A DNA stretch of 64,000 nucleotides. Source: Pelagicoccus mobilis (lineage in GTDB: Bacteria; Verrucomicrobiota; Verrucomicrobiia; Opitutales; Opitutaceae). Within the stretch, counting starts at the first letter, position 1; each line of letters begins with the position of its first letter. Shown piece after piece: positions 7,475 to 16,382 of this stretch. Position numbers and translations under genes: made by a program. The DNA lies in the NCBI RefSeq assembly GCF_016595505.1, contig NZ_JAENIL010000013.1, forward strand, positions 62,001 to 126,000, in the 5' to 3' direction. The notes beneath the pieces were generated by a model, which was not told the origin of the DNA, made no database searches, and worked only from the letters and a program-made list of their open reading frames with translations.

Positions 7475-9172
7475 TTAGGCGTGCTCGGCGTCGTGGCTGG
7501 CGAGCGCGACGGGGAGTCGAGCTCGGGCGATGAGCCCTTTGGGGTAGGTTGGGGTGAGGTCGAGTTGGCCGCCTTTGAGGGCGAGTTTCGTCCGTATGTG
7601 AAAGAGGCCGATTTTGTTGAGTGGGGTCGAAATGGATACGAGGTTGCTCTCGAGGCCGATGCCGTCGTCTTCGACTTGCAGCACCCAGTCGTCTTCGTCT
7701 CGGAAGAGGGCGATGATGCACTCGCTGGCGTGGGCGTGTTTGACGACGTTGGTGAGGAGCTCGCGGAGTATTTCGAAGATGAGGTCCTTGTCTTGCTCTG
7801 CCTCGATGGCGCTGTCGTTGTCGTGGCTGAGGGTTACCGAGAGGTTGTGGGCTTTTTGGGTAATCTCGACCAAGCGTTCGGCGGCTCCTATGAAGCCGTC
7901 CTGCTGAAGGCTGGGCTCGGCGTAGTCGGATTTGTTTTCATCGGAGAAGTCGAAGGGGAAGGCGTCGTCGTTTGGTTCGGCTGGCTGGCGCTTGATGGAC
8001 TTGAGCATCTTTTCCATGGTCTTGGACTTGTCGATGCCGAGGTTGTGTTCGGGGGCTGGCGTTGCTGCTGGCTTTCGCGCGGGAGCTGGCGGCGGTGGGG
8101 GCGCGGCGTTTTCTAGAGGTTCCTGTGTTGTTTGAGCAGGATCGGAACGTTTGGGCTTTTTCTGTTCTACGGGACGCGCGGGGGGCGGTGGCGTCGCGAG
8201 CAGAGGCGATGGCCCTTCGCTTTGGCCCACTTTTTTCATGAGGGCGTCCAGTTCCTTGCTTGCGGCTTCGATAGCTTCGTCCCTCAGGGTAAGCGCTTTT
8301 TGGATGGCCTGGTTCGCGGTGGCGATCTGGGCTTGGAGATCTTCCGCGCTTTGGCGTTGGTGTTTTATGAAGCCGTAGAGGCTAGGGTTGGCTCGTGGTC
8401 CGCCAGGTCGGTATTTGGCGGAGATGGAGACTGTGTGACCAGATTCGTTGCTGAAGTTGAGGCGGACGTTGTCGGCGAGTTCGCTTTGGTCTTCGATGGC
8501 CTCGTTGATCTGGCGCTTGAAGTGGTCTTGGTCGGCGGGATGCAGGAGTTCGATGAGGTCGTCTACGTGCGGGCAGCTTTGAGCGGTGTCGAGGCCGAGC
8601 TGCTGCAAGGCCCCTTCGCTGAGGGCGATGCGACCGGTCTCGGTGTCGAGCGACCAGGATCCGAGCTCGCCGAGATTGACGGCGAAGTTGAGCTCTTGGG
8701 CGAGGCGGAGCTTTTCTGCCTTGTCTCGTTTTCTCTCGAGGGTGCTTAGGGCGAGGTTCGCGACTAAAGTGGGGGAGAGGTCTTCCAGGCGACAGTGGGT
8801 GTCGATGCCCTTTGGCATCTGGAAACCTTCGGATTGGAGGAGGCGGCCGGAGACGAGACCGACGAGCGGGAGCTCTGGTGAGCTTTGGAGCAAGTGCTCG
8901 ATAGCGGTGGCCGGGTCCTGAAAGTCGTCGATGCGGACGAAGGCGAGGTCGAATCCGCAGACTTGTAGCAAGTGGAGGGCGTCGTCCAGGTGGGCGCAGC
9001 GTTGGAGCTTGTAATCTTCTAGGGTGGAGCGCTTGAGATCCGCTCGCAAGGCAGCCGCGTCATCTTCGTCTCGAGATATGGAGAGAAGGAAGAGTGTCTC
9101 CGCTGCGGGCTGCGCGGCGGAGGATCGAGAATCGAATGACTGACTTGCTGACTTGCTTGGGTGGAGCGGCAT
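7475..9172 (-). CDS. Atypical sensor histidine kinase (pseudo-receiver, PAS, HATPase)
   Basis: The 565-residue cytoplasmic protein begins with a receiver-like fold (about 25-155) whose phospho-acceptor position reads FVRIDD, not a typical DxxMP. A PAS-like domain follows (about 165-275). A Pro-rich linker (about 295-375) then leads to a HATPase_c domain (about 450-560) with N-box (LRELLTNVVKHAHAS), DDGIGLE and GLFHIRTKLALKGG of the NarX/ComP (HPK7) type. I cannot find the expected HisKA_3 ERxRIARELHD helix, so the phospho-accepting histidine may be missing or very divergent. No partner regulator is adjacent. Confidence 0.75.
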   Translation of the reverse strand: MPLHPSKSASQSFDSRSSAAQPAAETLFLLSISRDEDDAAALRADLKRSTLEDYKLQRCAHLDDALHLLQVCGFDLAFVRIDDFQDPATAIEHLLQSSPELPLVGLVSGRLLQSEGFQMPKGIDTHCRLEDLSPTLVANLALSTLERKRDKAEKLRLAQELNFAVNLGELGSWSLDTETGRIALSEGALQQLGLDTAQSCPHVDDLIELLHPADQDHFKRQINEAIEDQSELADNVRLNFSNESGHTVSISAKYRPGGPRANPSLYGFIKHQRQSAEDLQAQIATANQAIQKALTLRDEAIEAASKELDALMKKVGQSEGPSPLLATPPPPARPVEQKKPKRSDPAQTTQEPLENAAPPPPPAPARKPAATPAPEHNLGIDKSKTMEKMLKSIKRQPAEPNDDAFPFDFSDENKSDYAEPSLQQDGFIGAAERLVEITQKAHNLSVTLSHDNDSAIEAEQDKDLIFEILRELLTNVVKHAHASECIIALFRDEDDWVLQVEDDGIGLESNLVSISTPLNKIGLFHIRTKLALKGGQLDLTPTYPKGLIARARLPVALASHDAEHA

Positions 9173-9636
9173 TAAATTACGATACGGTCACTGAGTGGTG
9201 CAGTGCGTGAGCGCTTCGTGTGGCGTGCCCGGGTGGAGATTTTGTTTAGTTTGCTGGATAGGAGAAATTGTATTGTGTAGCTCAAAGGGAGGTGGGGAAC
9301 CTCAGCAGGAGGGAATTTGTGGATATGGAGGCGGGCGTCTCGGTGTCCTTCCTGCGAATAGCAGCCGAGAGAGCCCGTTCCCAGAGGGAAACTGTAAAGT
9401 TATTCACAAGTTGTTTACAGGCCAAAGGTCAATCACCTTCTTTGTTTTGGGGCGACTTTTTGCGCGTTTGGGCGGGACCTGTATTCGAGGTTCACTGGCG
9501 CGGCGCGGGGGCGCATTTTGGGCAATTGGGCGGAGGGGTGAAAAAGCGGGGAAATGGCCCTTTGAATAAGGGAGTCTTTTGGAGCTCATCTGATTGACTG
9601 CTAGGCGGGGAGGGGCTTATTGCTGCTTTTCGTCAA
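9173..9636. other. Intergenic region with DnaA-box-like site
   Basis: This 464-bp gap lies between the divergent kinase and korA genes. The short frames inside have no recognisable protein character. It holds one DnaA-box-like nonamer (see 9400-9408) and presumably the korA promoter. I see nothing else. Confidence 0.5.
9400..9408 (+). promoter_or_regulatory. DnaA-box-like nonamer
   Basis: TTATTCACA fits the TTATNCACA consensus. It is a single copy, with a weaker TTGTTTACA directly after it at 9411. A lone site is more likely regulatory or coincidental than an origin. Confidence 0.3.
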
Positions 9637-11445
9637 ATGCCTGAAGATTCATCTACTCAAAAAGCAGTTCGCGAGGAGCACATTCGCGATGCAGTCATCC
9701 GTCTCGCGGGAAATTCCCAGGACGGCATCCAATCCATTGGCGGGTTCTTGGCTCGTCTAGCTGGGAGAAGCGCTCAGGAGGTCATGACTTACATGACGAT
9801 TCCGGCCACAATTTCTGGAGGTCCTTCGATTTTTCAGGTCCGTATGGGAACGGGTGAGGTGTTGTCGGCTGGGGACGAGGCGGATTTTCTCTTGGCCTTC
9901 TACCAGCATAGCTACGAGAACCACATCGGCTTTCTGAAGGAAGGCGGTGTCTTGCTTTACGATTCCGACCACGTGGAACCGGACGAGAACGATAATCGTT
10001 TCGTGAAGGTGGGGGTGCCGATTTCGGCCCTGACGGTTGAGGCTTTGGGGGGCTCGAGCCGGGAGAAGGGGAAGAACCTTTTCGCTCTTGGGCTGCTTGC
10101 CCGGATCTTCAAGCTCGATGTGGCGAAGCTGCGGGAGATTTTCAAGGAGCGCTTTGGCTCGAAGGCTGAGGACGTGTTGCGCAATGTGAACTTGGCTTTC
10201 GATGCGGGCTTCTCGTATCCGATCGATAACGTTTTGGATCGCTACTATAATTTCCAGCAGGAGGGCGAGTACGAGGGGCCGCAGCAGGTGACGATGGACG
10301 GCAACACGGCGCTCACGCTTGGCTTGATCGCAGGTGGGGTGCGGCATGGCGCGGGGTATCCGATCACGCCATGGTCGACGATCATGGAGATGCTTCGCCA
10401 ACAGTTGCCGAAGTACAACGGCGTTTTCGTCCAGGCGGAGGACGAGCTCGCGGCGGCGGCGATGGCGATTGGTTTCAGCTATGCTGGACATCTCGCGGTG
10501 ACGGGAAGTTCGGGGCCGGGAATTTCTTTGAAGATGGAGTCTCTCGGTTGGGCGACGATGGCGGAGATCCCGCTGGTGGTGGTGAACATCCAGCGTGGCG
10601 GCCCTAGCACGGGTCTGCCTACGAACGTGGAGCAGAGCGATTTGCTGCAGGCGATATATGGAAGCCATGGGGATTGCCCGCGTGTCGTGATTGCAGCTCA
10701 GAATGTGGAGGACTGTTTCTACTCGGCTCGCGAAGCCTGCGAGATCGCTCGCAAGTATAGCGTGCCTGTATTCGTTTTGTCTGACATGTCTTTGGCTTCT
10801 CGGATCGAGGCTTTTGACGAGCCGGATCTTGAGGCGTTGATGATCGAGCCGACGTTGGACACGGAGGATCGCTCGGCGGACTTTAAGCCGTATGATTTGG
10901 AGCGGATCACTCGACATGCTCCTCCGGGAGCTTGGATCGAGGGAGGCGTTTTCCCTCAGGTGACTGGCCTTGAGCACGACGAGTCGGGGCACCCGTCGGC
11001 AAATCCGCAGATGCACGCGAAGATGATGCGGAAGCGTCGCGAGAAGATCCAGAAACTGGCAGACGAGTTGCCTGCGTCTCAAATTTATGGTGACGAGGAA
11101 GGCGAAGTGCTAGTGGTAGGTTGGGGCTCAACTTGGGGGCCGATACGCGAGACGGTGATTCGCGAGCGCGATCGTGGCCGGCGCGTAGGGCATTTGCAAA
11201 TACGTCATTTGAACCCGTTGCCGAACGATCTGGGCGAGATCTTTGCTCGTTTCGAAAAGATCCTGGTCGTGGAAATGAACGACGAGGGGCTCTATGGACA
11301 GGGGCAGTTAGCTACTTTGTTGCGGGCGCGCTATTGCAACCCGGCGATCCAGAGCCTCTGCAAGACCGATGGCCTGACCTTTAAGATCAAGGAGATCATG
11401 CGCGGCGTCGAGGCGGTGAGCCCGAGCCATGCGCCAAGCAAGTAA
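9637..11445 (+). CDS. korA: 2-oxoacid:acceptor oxidoreductase, fused gamma-alpha subunit (KorA)
   Basis: The 602-residue subunit belongs to a 2-oxoglutarate (2-oxoacid):ferredoxin oxidoreductase, which decarboxylates a 2-oxoacid to acyl-CoA and reduces ferredoxin in the cytoplasm. The N-terminal gamma-type domain spans about 20-200 (NSQDGIQSIGGFLARLAG). The alpha domain follows from about 215, with GYPITPWSTIMEML, the conserved EDELAAAAMAIGFSYAG and the RGGPSTGLPT loop. The transketolase C-like domain is at about 480-600. The gamma-alpha fusion is typical of KorA in Bacteroidota and Verrucomicrobiota. korB follows after 21 bp. Confidence 0.92.
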   Translation: MPEDSSTQKAVREEHIRDAVIRLAGNSQDGIQSIGGFLARLAGRSAQEVMTYMTIPATISGGPSIFQVRMGTGEVLSAGDEADFLLAFYQHSYENHIGFLKEGGVLLYDSDHVEPDENDNRFVKVGVPISALTVEALGGSSREKGKNLFALGLLARIFKLDVAKLREIFKERFGSKAEDVLRNVNLAFDAGFSYPIDNVLDRYYNFQQEGEYEGPQQVTMDGNTALTLGLIAGGVRHGAGYPITPWSTIMEMLRQQLPKYNGVFVQAEDELAAAAMAIGFSYAGHLAVTGSSGPGISLKMESLGWATMAEIPLVVVNIQRGGPSTGLPTNVEQSDLLQAIYGSHGDCPRVVIAAQNVEDCFYSAREACEIARKYSVPVFVLSDMSLASRIEAFDEPDLEALMIEPTLDTEDRSADFKPYDLERITRHAPPGAWIEGGVFPQVTGLEHDESGHPSANPQMHAKMMRKRREKIQKLADELPASQIYGDEEGEVLVVGWGSTWGPIRETVIRERDRGRRVGHLQIRHLNPLPNDLGEIFARFEKILVVEMNDEGLYGQGQLATLLRARYCNPAIQSLCKTDGLTFKIKEIMRGVEAVSPSHAPSK

Positions 11446-11466
11446 TTTTAGGGAGACTCGATTGAT

Positions 11467-12375
11467 ATGAGCACAACTTCTACACCAGTAAAAGCAGAGC
11501 GTGGCGTGTTGACCAAGAAGGGATTGCAAGCGGATCATCCGACTTGGTGCCCTGGTTGCGGCGATTTCGCGGTTTTGGCCGCCTACTATAAAACGCTAGA
11601 GAAACTCGACTTGCCGCAGCAGAACATCGTGACCTTGGCGGGGATCGGTTGTTCGTCGCGTTTTCCTTATTTTGTGAATACACATGGGGGGCACTTCATC
11701 CATGGCCGTTCGCTACCGTTCGCTTCGGGGGTGAGCCTTGGTCGCGACGATTTGCATGTCTTCGTATTTGGCGGTGACGGCGACGGTTTTTCCATTGGCG
11801 GGAATCACCTCGATCACGCGGGCCGAAAGAACTTCAACCTCACTTACGTCATCATGGACAATTTCGTCTATGGTTTGACCAAGAAACAGACCTCGCCGAC
11901 GTCGCCGCAGGGCTTTAAGTCGAAGACGGATCCTTGGGGCGCGTTTGACCGCCCGACCAATCCGATGCGTAAGATCCTCTCGAGCGGCGCGACGTTTGTA
12001 GCGCGCACGCATGCGACTCAGATCAAGCACATGATGGAGATGTACGAGCGGGCGGCGAAGCACGAAGGTTTTTCGGTGATCGAAGTGCTCAGCGAGTGCG
12101 TGGAGTTCAACAAGGGGAGTTTTGACGAGGCGATCCCGCGCAAGGGCGGTAAGTTCGAGATCATCGACGAGACCGAGCATGACGTGAGCGATATGCCTGC
12201 GGCGCTCGCTTTGGCGGAAGAGCAATGGCCGGGGCGTTTCGGTGTTTACTACGAGGCAAAGAACGAACCGACCAAGAACAAGCTGGAGCGGGACTTGATC
12301 GAAGCGTCACGCGAGAAGGTGGGCCACAAGTCCGACAAGGCGTTGCTGGCGCAGACTTTCGCCTCGATGCGTTAG
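11467..12375 (+). CDS. korB: 2-oxoacid:acceptor oxidoreductase beta subunit (KorB)
   Basis: The 302-residue TPP-binding beta subunit partners KorA. Cysteines expected to ligate the 4Fe-4S cluster are visible in WCPGCGDF (about 29-32) and GIGCSSR (about 62). The TPP/Mg site is GDGDGFSIGGNH followed by NFVYGLTKKQTSPT. Oxoacid specificity (2-oxoglutarate versus pyruvate or branched-chain acids) cannot be read from sequence alone; 2-oxoglutarate is the usual assignment. A strong terminator follows 60 bp downstream, closing the korAB operon. Confidence 0.92.
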   Translation: MSTTSTPVKAERGVLTKKGLQADHPTWCPGCGDFAVLAAYYKTLEKLDLPQQNIVTLAGIGCSSRFPYFVNTHGGHFIHGRSLPFASGVSLGRDDLHVFVFGGDGDGFSIGGNHLDHAGRKNFNLTYVIMDNFVYGLTKKQTSPTSPQGFKSKTDPWGAFDRPTNPMRKILSSGATFVARTHATQIKHMMEMYERAAKHEGFSVIEVLSECVEFNKGSFDEAIPRKGGKFEIIDETEHDVSDMPAALALAEEQWPGRFGVYYEAKNEPTKNKLERDLIEASREKVGHKSDKALLAQTFASMR

Positions 12376-12435
12376 CATTTATTGGGAGCGCTCTGTCTCG
12401 GGAAGGGGCGGGTCAGCTTCCGCAATCTTTGAAAA

Positions 12436-12472
12436 CAAAAGGGCGCTCGAACATAGGTTCGAGCGCCTTTTG
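12436..12472 (+). terminator. Intrinsic terminator of korAB
   Basis: AAAAGGGCGCTCGAAC-ATAG-GTTCGAGCGCCTTTT forms a perfect stem of about 15 bp with a 4-base loop and flanking A/T tracts. It could act bidirectionally. Confidence 0.85.
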
Positions 12473-12644
12473 TAGTTAACCAACCAACTAAGATTCTAAA
12501 AATTGTTTTGTGGTGGGGTTGGATGTGCGGGCTTTTCGTCTTGGTGCCTCTTTATTCGGCGCGAAATGGGGATTCCCTAATCGCTAAATGCTCTAAAATG
12601 AGTGAATTACCGGGTTTTTGACACTTTGCCCTAGCTAAAACGAA

Positions 12645-12669
12645 GTAGGCCGGTCCTCCCGGACCGGCC
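12645..12669 (+). repeat. REP-like palindrome with GTAG foot
   Basis: GTAG is followed by GCCGGTCC-TCCC-GGACCGGC, a perfect 8-bp stem. It has the same layout as the copies inside hrpA. Confidence 0.75.
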
Positions 12670-12895
12670 ACTAACATCAACTATAGGAAATTTGGAACTA
12701 ACGATGTGCGGAATTTCTTCCCTGCGAGCCGTTCATCACGCGGCTTACAGTTTTTTTACACGTCTGGAGGTTTGTAGATTCGTTGTGTGGAGACAAGGGC
12801 AAAGCGTCCCGAGAGGTGGCTCCGGTATTGCCTTAGGGTGGAATTGCGAGGCGGCGGCAGAGGCGCGTTGACAAGAGCTTCAGGATGACGGTGAA

Positions 12896-13849
12896 ATGAG
12901 ATTTGTGACTAGGGGATTGAGGGTAATTCGGATTCGTTGGATCGGTGGCTGGGCAGGTGTGCTCGTTGCTGGAGTCTTCGTATTGTCGGGAGTGTTGAGG
13001 GTCGAGGCGCAGGAAGAGGCTCCCGAGGTGGATAAGGCTCTGGAAGCGGCGGCTGAGGCTGCTTTGGCTCGCGTGGAGGCGGATGCGGAAAAGCGTGGCG
13101 TGAGGGAGCGTCGCTCAGTGGCGGGGATGAAGGTTCGCGGGCGTCATAAGGTGGGGACTGAGGATCCGGTTTATCGCAGCGGAGTCCCGTATTTCGAGGA
13201 GTGGACGATTCGGGCGGGGGCGATGAAGTTGCGGGTGCCCGCTTATCTTGGTTGGCAGGCGGTAAAGCCGAACTCGGACTTCTATCTTGCTCAATCGAAG
13301 ACGGGGCGGCAGGGGGAGTTGCTGGTGCTGCCGCTCATGTTTTCCGATTTCGTGCGGGCGACGCGTTCGAAGTACGTCAATTATTTCGGGTTGCTTTGGG
13401 TGCCGCAGGAAACGGCTTTTCAATCTTTGGGAAACAGCAGCTTTGCGGGGTTCAAAGCGGAGTTGCAGAACGACATGGTGGTGGATCGCAAGCGTTTGGT
13501 GGGGCGGGACGATTTTTGGGATTTCGAGGACTACATGGCGTTTCGAAAGGGGCGGGACGAGGATTTGGAGGAGTCTTTGGATGGCTACTGGCTGAAGGCT
13601 TTGGACGAGCCGGATCTGGTTTCGTACTTTGCGACTTCCGAGTTTGTTTTCGTATCCTCGCGAGGCGAGCAGAGGCAGCCGATGATCCAGACGATGACCT
13701 ATGCTCTGGTGAGGGGGAAGCTGCTGCGTTTCGACTTTAAGCGGCTGCACTTCAGCGACGAGGATGCGGTGGAGCTGATCAAGTTCACCAAGGATTTCGT
13801 GGAGGACATGCGGATCGTGAACGGTTTGAGCGAGCGGAAGATTCGCTAG
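12896..13849 (+). CDS. Secreted protein of unknown function
   Basis: This 317-residue protein has an N-terminal signal-like segment (about 14-38, AGVLVAGVFVLSG ... VEAQ). After an Ala/Glu-rich charged stretch (about 38-75) comes a domain with many aromatic residues from about 95 onward (FEEWTIRAGAMKLRVPAYLGW). I recognise no family or catalytic motif. A purine-rich stretch sits just before the ATG. The next small gene starts 81 bp downstream and is probably co-transcribed. The product is expected in the periplasm or envelope. Confidence 0.7.
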   Translation: MRFVTRGLRVIRIRWIGGWAGVLVAGVFVLSGVLRVEAQEEAPEVDKALEAAAEAALARVEADAEKRGVRERRSVAGMKVRGRHKVGTEDPVYRSGVPYFEEWTIRAGAMKLRVPAYLGWQAVKPNSDFYLAQSKTGRQGELLVLPLMFSDFVRATRSKYVNYFGLLWVPQETAFQSLGNSSFAGFKAELQNDMVVDRKRLVGRDDFWDFEDYMAFRKGRDEDLEESLDGYWLKALDEPDLVSYFATSEFVFVSSRGEQRQPMIQTMTYALVRGKLLRFDFKRLHFSDEDAVELIKFTKDFVEDMRIVNGLSERKIR

Positions 13850-13930
13850 GTGCGTGTCTTTGGGCGACGATACGGGCTTGTTCAAGGATTTGGTTTGCCA
13901 GGGAGGTGGGCGGGCTGCACCGGTATTGGC

Positions 13931-14233
13931 ATGAGCCTGAATCGCTACGAGCAACTGTTGCACGACTACATCGACTCTCTCCCTGAGGAGCGTCGTTTCT
14001 GGCAAGATCGGGTGCTTGAGATCGAGCGGGGCAACTCGCGGAGGGAAGCGGCTGCCTTGGCTTTGAATGCGGAGTTGTGGGAGTATTTCGAGGAGCGCTC
14101 GCGTCATGAGTCGGAATTTACGGATGTGGTGTCCGTGGGCGGCGGAAAGTTGAGCATGCTTAACTTGTCGGAATACCTGTTGCGGATGTGGGGGCCGGTT
14201 AAGCCGGCTAAGAAGGCAAAGCCTTCGGTTTAA
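13931..14233 (+). CDS. Small conserved-looking protein of unknown function
   Basis: The protein has about 100 residues, starting at the ATG at 13931 (MSLNRYEQLLHDYIDSLP). I chose this start over the upstream frame, which reads as non-native sequence (RRYGLVQGFGLPG). It is charged and mainly helical, with no signal peptide or membrane segment and a Lys/Pro-rich tail. The pattern EERRFWQDRV ... LWEYFEERSRHE suggests a soluble helical protein. No function can be assigned. Confidence 0.65.
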   Translation: MSLNRYEQLLHDYIDSLPEERRFWQDRVLEIERGNSRREAAALALNAELWEYFEERSRHESEFTDVVSVGGGKLSMLNLSEYLLRMWGPVKPAKKAKPSV

Positions 14234-14380
14234 GCGGGTTTCCTAGGTGATCCGGCCGTAAATGTGTCAGCGCGCGGCCTACAAATCCCTCAGCAAATTT
14301 GACGATTTGTACGAGTGGCGTTTGTTTGCTGGCCATCTCTGGACGATGTTGGTCGAATCGAGGTTTCCGCTCTCTCATTC

Positions 14381-16060
14381 ATGTTACCCGAATCCCTAGA
14401 ATCTCCTCTCGATAGAATGTACGATCATTGGGCCCGTATTGGTCTCAACGGACGTGTTTGCTCCTGTTCGGATCAGCTCCGTCGGCGAGTGTTAGCGGCT
14501 GGTGAGGATCTCGGTTCGCTGCAGGCCCGAGAGCTGTTTGGCTTGGGCGAGCAAGAGGGGGAGCTTTTTTATGCGGCTTGGGTGGCGGCGTTGCGGGGCA
14601 AGGCAAGCGTGTTGAGCTTGAGCCTGGCAACTCGGCAGGCTGAGAAGGCTAGCGTAAGCCTGATGCCGCAGTTTGATGAAGAAGGATTGGTCGCGGGAGT
14701 GGTTTTGGGAATCGAGTGCGAGGGAGGGCGAATGGCTGTTGGGCTCCGTCAGCCTTTGGAGTACAGCGAGCGTGGTGAGGACGCGTTGAGGGAATTGAGC
14801 CAATTGCGAGAGGATCTGGCGATGGCTCGAGAGCGCATGCAGGCATTGGAGGCGGAGAGCGGCGCGAAGTCCGAGTTTCTGGCAAGCGTGTCTCATGAGA
14901 TCAGGACGCCGCTGAACGCCGTGCTCGGTTTTTGCGATTTGTTGGGCAAGACTGCGCTCGACGAAAAGCAGGAGGAGTTCGTGACGGCGATGAGCAAAAG
15001 CGGCCGGCACCTGATCGAATTGATCGGTCAAACTCTCGAGTTTTCCAGGATCGAGTCAGGAAACTTGGATCTCGAGAAGAAGCCATTGCGCCTGGACTCC
15101 GTGTTGGCGGAAGCGCAGGCGATGTTGGGGGATAAGGCGCTGGAGAACTCGATAGCGTTTTCTGTAGATTTAAGCGGTTTGGCTGATGAGATCGTTTTGG
15201 GGGACGCGACTCGTCTGAAGCAGATTTTGGTGAATTTGCTCGGGAATGCCTTTAAGTTCACTGGAGAGGGAAGCGTGAACTTGAGAGCGGAGACGAAGGA
15301 CAGTTCGAAGGAAGGCTTTGCTTGTCTGAGAGTGAGTGTCGAGGATACGGGGAAGGGCATCGATCCGGATCAGGCCGCTGATCTGTTTGAGCCGTTTGTG
15401 CAGTCGGAATTGGGAGTTGGAAGTGAGTTTTGTGGCTCGGGGTTGGGTTTGGCGATTTGCAAACGCCTTTGCGAGGCCATGGATGGCGATGTGTGGCTAG
15501 AATCGACCGTGTTGGGCAAGGGGAGTGTATTTGCCTTTGAGATACAATTAGAGAGAGAGGGCGGGAAGACCGCTGTCTCCGAAGAACAAACCGGAGAGGA
15601 GTCGAAAATGGAAGTAGACGAGAGAAGAGTCCCAGCGGAAGAGACTGCACGTGTTAAAAGGACTGGAACAGGGCCGATCCGACTTCTTGTGGTAGACGAC
15701 AATCCGAACAATCTTCTCATCACCTCGAAGCTGTCTCAACATCTTGGTTACCAAGCGGAAACCGTTAGCAACGGGATCGATGCTCTGGAGCGAATGAAGG
15801 ACGGTGGCTACGATATCGTTTTGATGGACGTGCGTATGGCTCCGATCAACGGTATCGAGACCACTCGTAAAATTCGAGATGGAGAGGCTGGGGAGAGAAG
15901 CTCTGAAGCCTACATCATCGCCGTGACTGCTCATGCTCTGCAAGGAGATAAGGAAAAGTGCCTCGCTTCGGGAATGAACGACTACCTGTCGAAGCCGCTC
16001 ACTTTGGATCGTCTGCAGGACAGCCTAAATCGAGCTCGCTCCGAGCTATCTCTCGATTGA
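14381..16060 (+). CDS. Hybrid sensor histidine kinase / response regulator
   Basis: The protein has about 559 residues. An N-terminal sensory region of PAS-like size (about 1-130, no visible membrane segments) is followed by a short coiled coil. HisKA comes next, with SHEIRTPLN (His near 172), then HATPase_c (NLLGNAFKFTGEG, DTGKGIDPDQ, GSGLGLAICKRL). A C-terminal receiver has LLVVDDN and the acceptor Asp near 483 in VLMDVRMAP; the usual MPxMDG reads MAPINGI. The family autophosphorylates on His and transfers phosphate to its own receiver. The start is uncertain: the open frame extends to a GTG at 14315, and I prefer the ATG at 14381. No output regulator is adjacent. Confidence 0.88.
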   Translation: MLPESLESPLDRMYDHWARIGLNGRVCSCSDQLRRRVLAAGEDLGSLQARELFGLGEQEGELFYAAWVAALRGKASVLSLSLATRQAEKASVSLMPQFDEEGLVAGVVLGIECEGGRMAVGLRQPLEYSERGEDALRELSQLREDLAMARERMQALEAESGAKSEFLASVSHEIRTPLNAVLGFCDLLGKTALDEKQEEFVTAMSKSGRHLIELIGQTLEFSRIESGNLDLEKKPLRLDSVLAEAQAMLGDKALENSIAFSVDLSGLADEIVLGDATRLKQILVNLLGNAFKFTGEGSVNLRAETKDSSKEGFACLRVSVEDTGKGIDPDQAADLFEPFVQSELGVGSEFCGSGLGLAICKRLCEAMDGDVWLESTVLGKGSVFAFEIQLEREGGKTAVSEEQTGEESKMEVDERRVPAEETARVKRTGTGPIRLLVVDDNPNNLLITSKLSQHLGYQAETVSNGIDALERMKDGGYDIVLMDVRMAPINGIETTRKIRDGEAGERSSEAYIIAVTAHALQGDKEKCLASGMNDYLSKPLTLDRLQDSLNRARSELSLD

Positions 16061-16091
16061 CAATCCTCTGTTGGCCTCGCAAGAGAGCTGG

Positions 16092-16382
16092 ATGAATTTG
16101 CTTAGCAGCAAGGAAAAGTCAGAGCTCCGCGGGTACGCGCAACGCCTCAAGCCGGCGATTCACATCGGCAAGAAGGGATTGGCGGACTCGGTTGTCGTGG
16201 AATTGAAGAAAGCCTTCGAGAAGGACGAGCTTATCAAAGTGGCGTTCAAGGGCGACCGGGATGAGATAGCTGCGCAGAGCTCTCAAATTGAGACGTTGAC
16301 GGAAAGCCAATGCGTGGGTGGGGTAGGCAAAAAGCGTAGCTTCTACCGAAAGATGGAAGAGCCCTCGGAGATCGAGGGCTAG
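16092..16382 (+). CDS. yhbY: YhbY/CRM-family ribosome-associated RNA-binding protein
   Basis: This 96-residue protein consists of a single CRM domain (KSELRGYAQRLKPAIHIGKKGL ... VAFKGDRDE), including the characteristic GKKGL loop. Bacterial YhbY associates with pre-50S particles. The ATG at 16092 gives the family's usual length; the open frame extends to a TTG at 16071. The last 4 bp overlap the 3' end of the convergent TonB receptor gene. Confidence 0.85.
   Translation: MNLLSSKEKSELRGYAQRLKPAIHIGKKGLADSVVVELKKAFEKDELIKVAFKGDRDEIAAQSSQIETLTESQCVGGVGKKRSFYRKMEEPSEIEG

Larger units (their letters stand above)
12376..12895. other. Intergenic region: korB terminator and a REP-like hairpin
   Basis: This 520-bp gap contains the terminator at 12436-12472 and the REP-like palindrome at 12645-12669. 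The remainder is AT-richer, and I see no convincing coding frame. Confidence 0.5.

Noticed and set aside
9400-9420. Possible replication origin near a DnaA-box-like site
   Set aside because: There is only one good box and no dnaA, dnaN or AT-rich unwinding region nearby.
9195-9597. Two overlapping frames of 109-124 codons between the kinase and korA
   Set aside because: They are Gly/Arg/Trp-rich without domain character; treated as non-coding.
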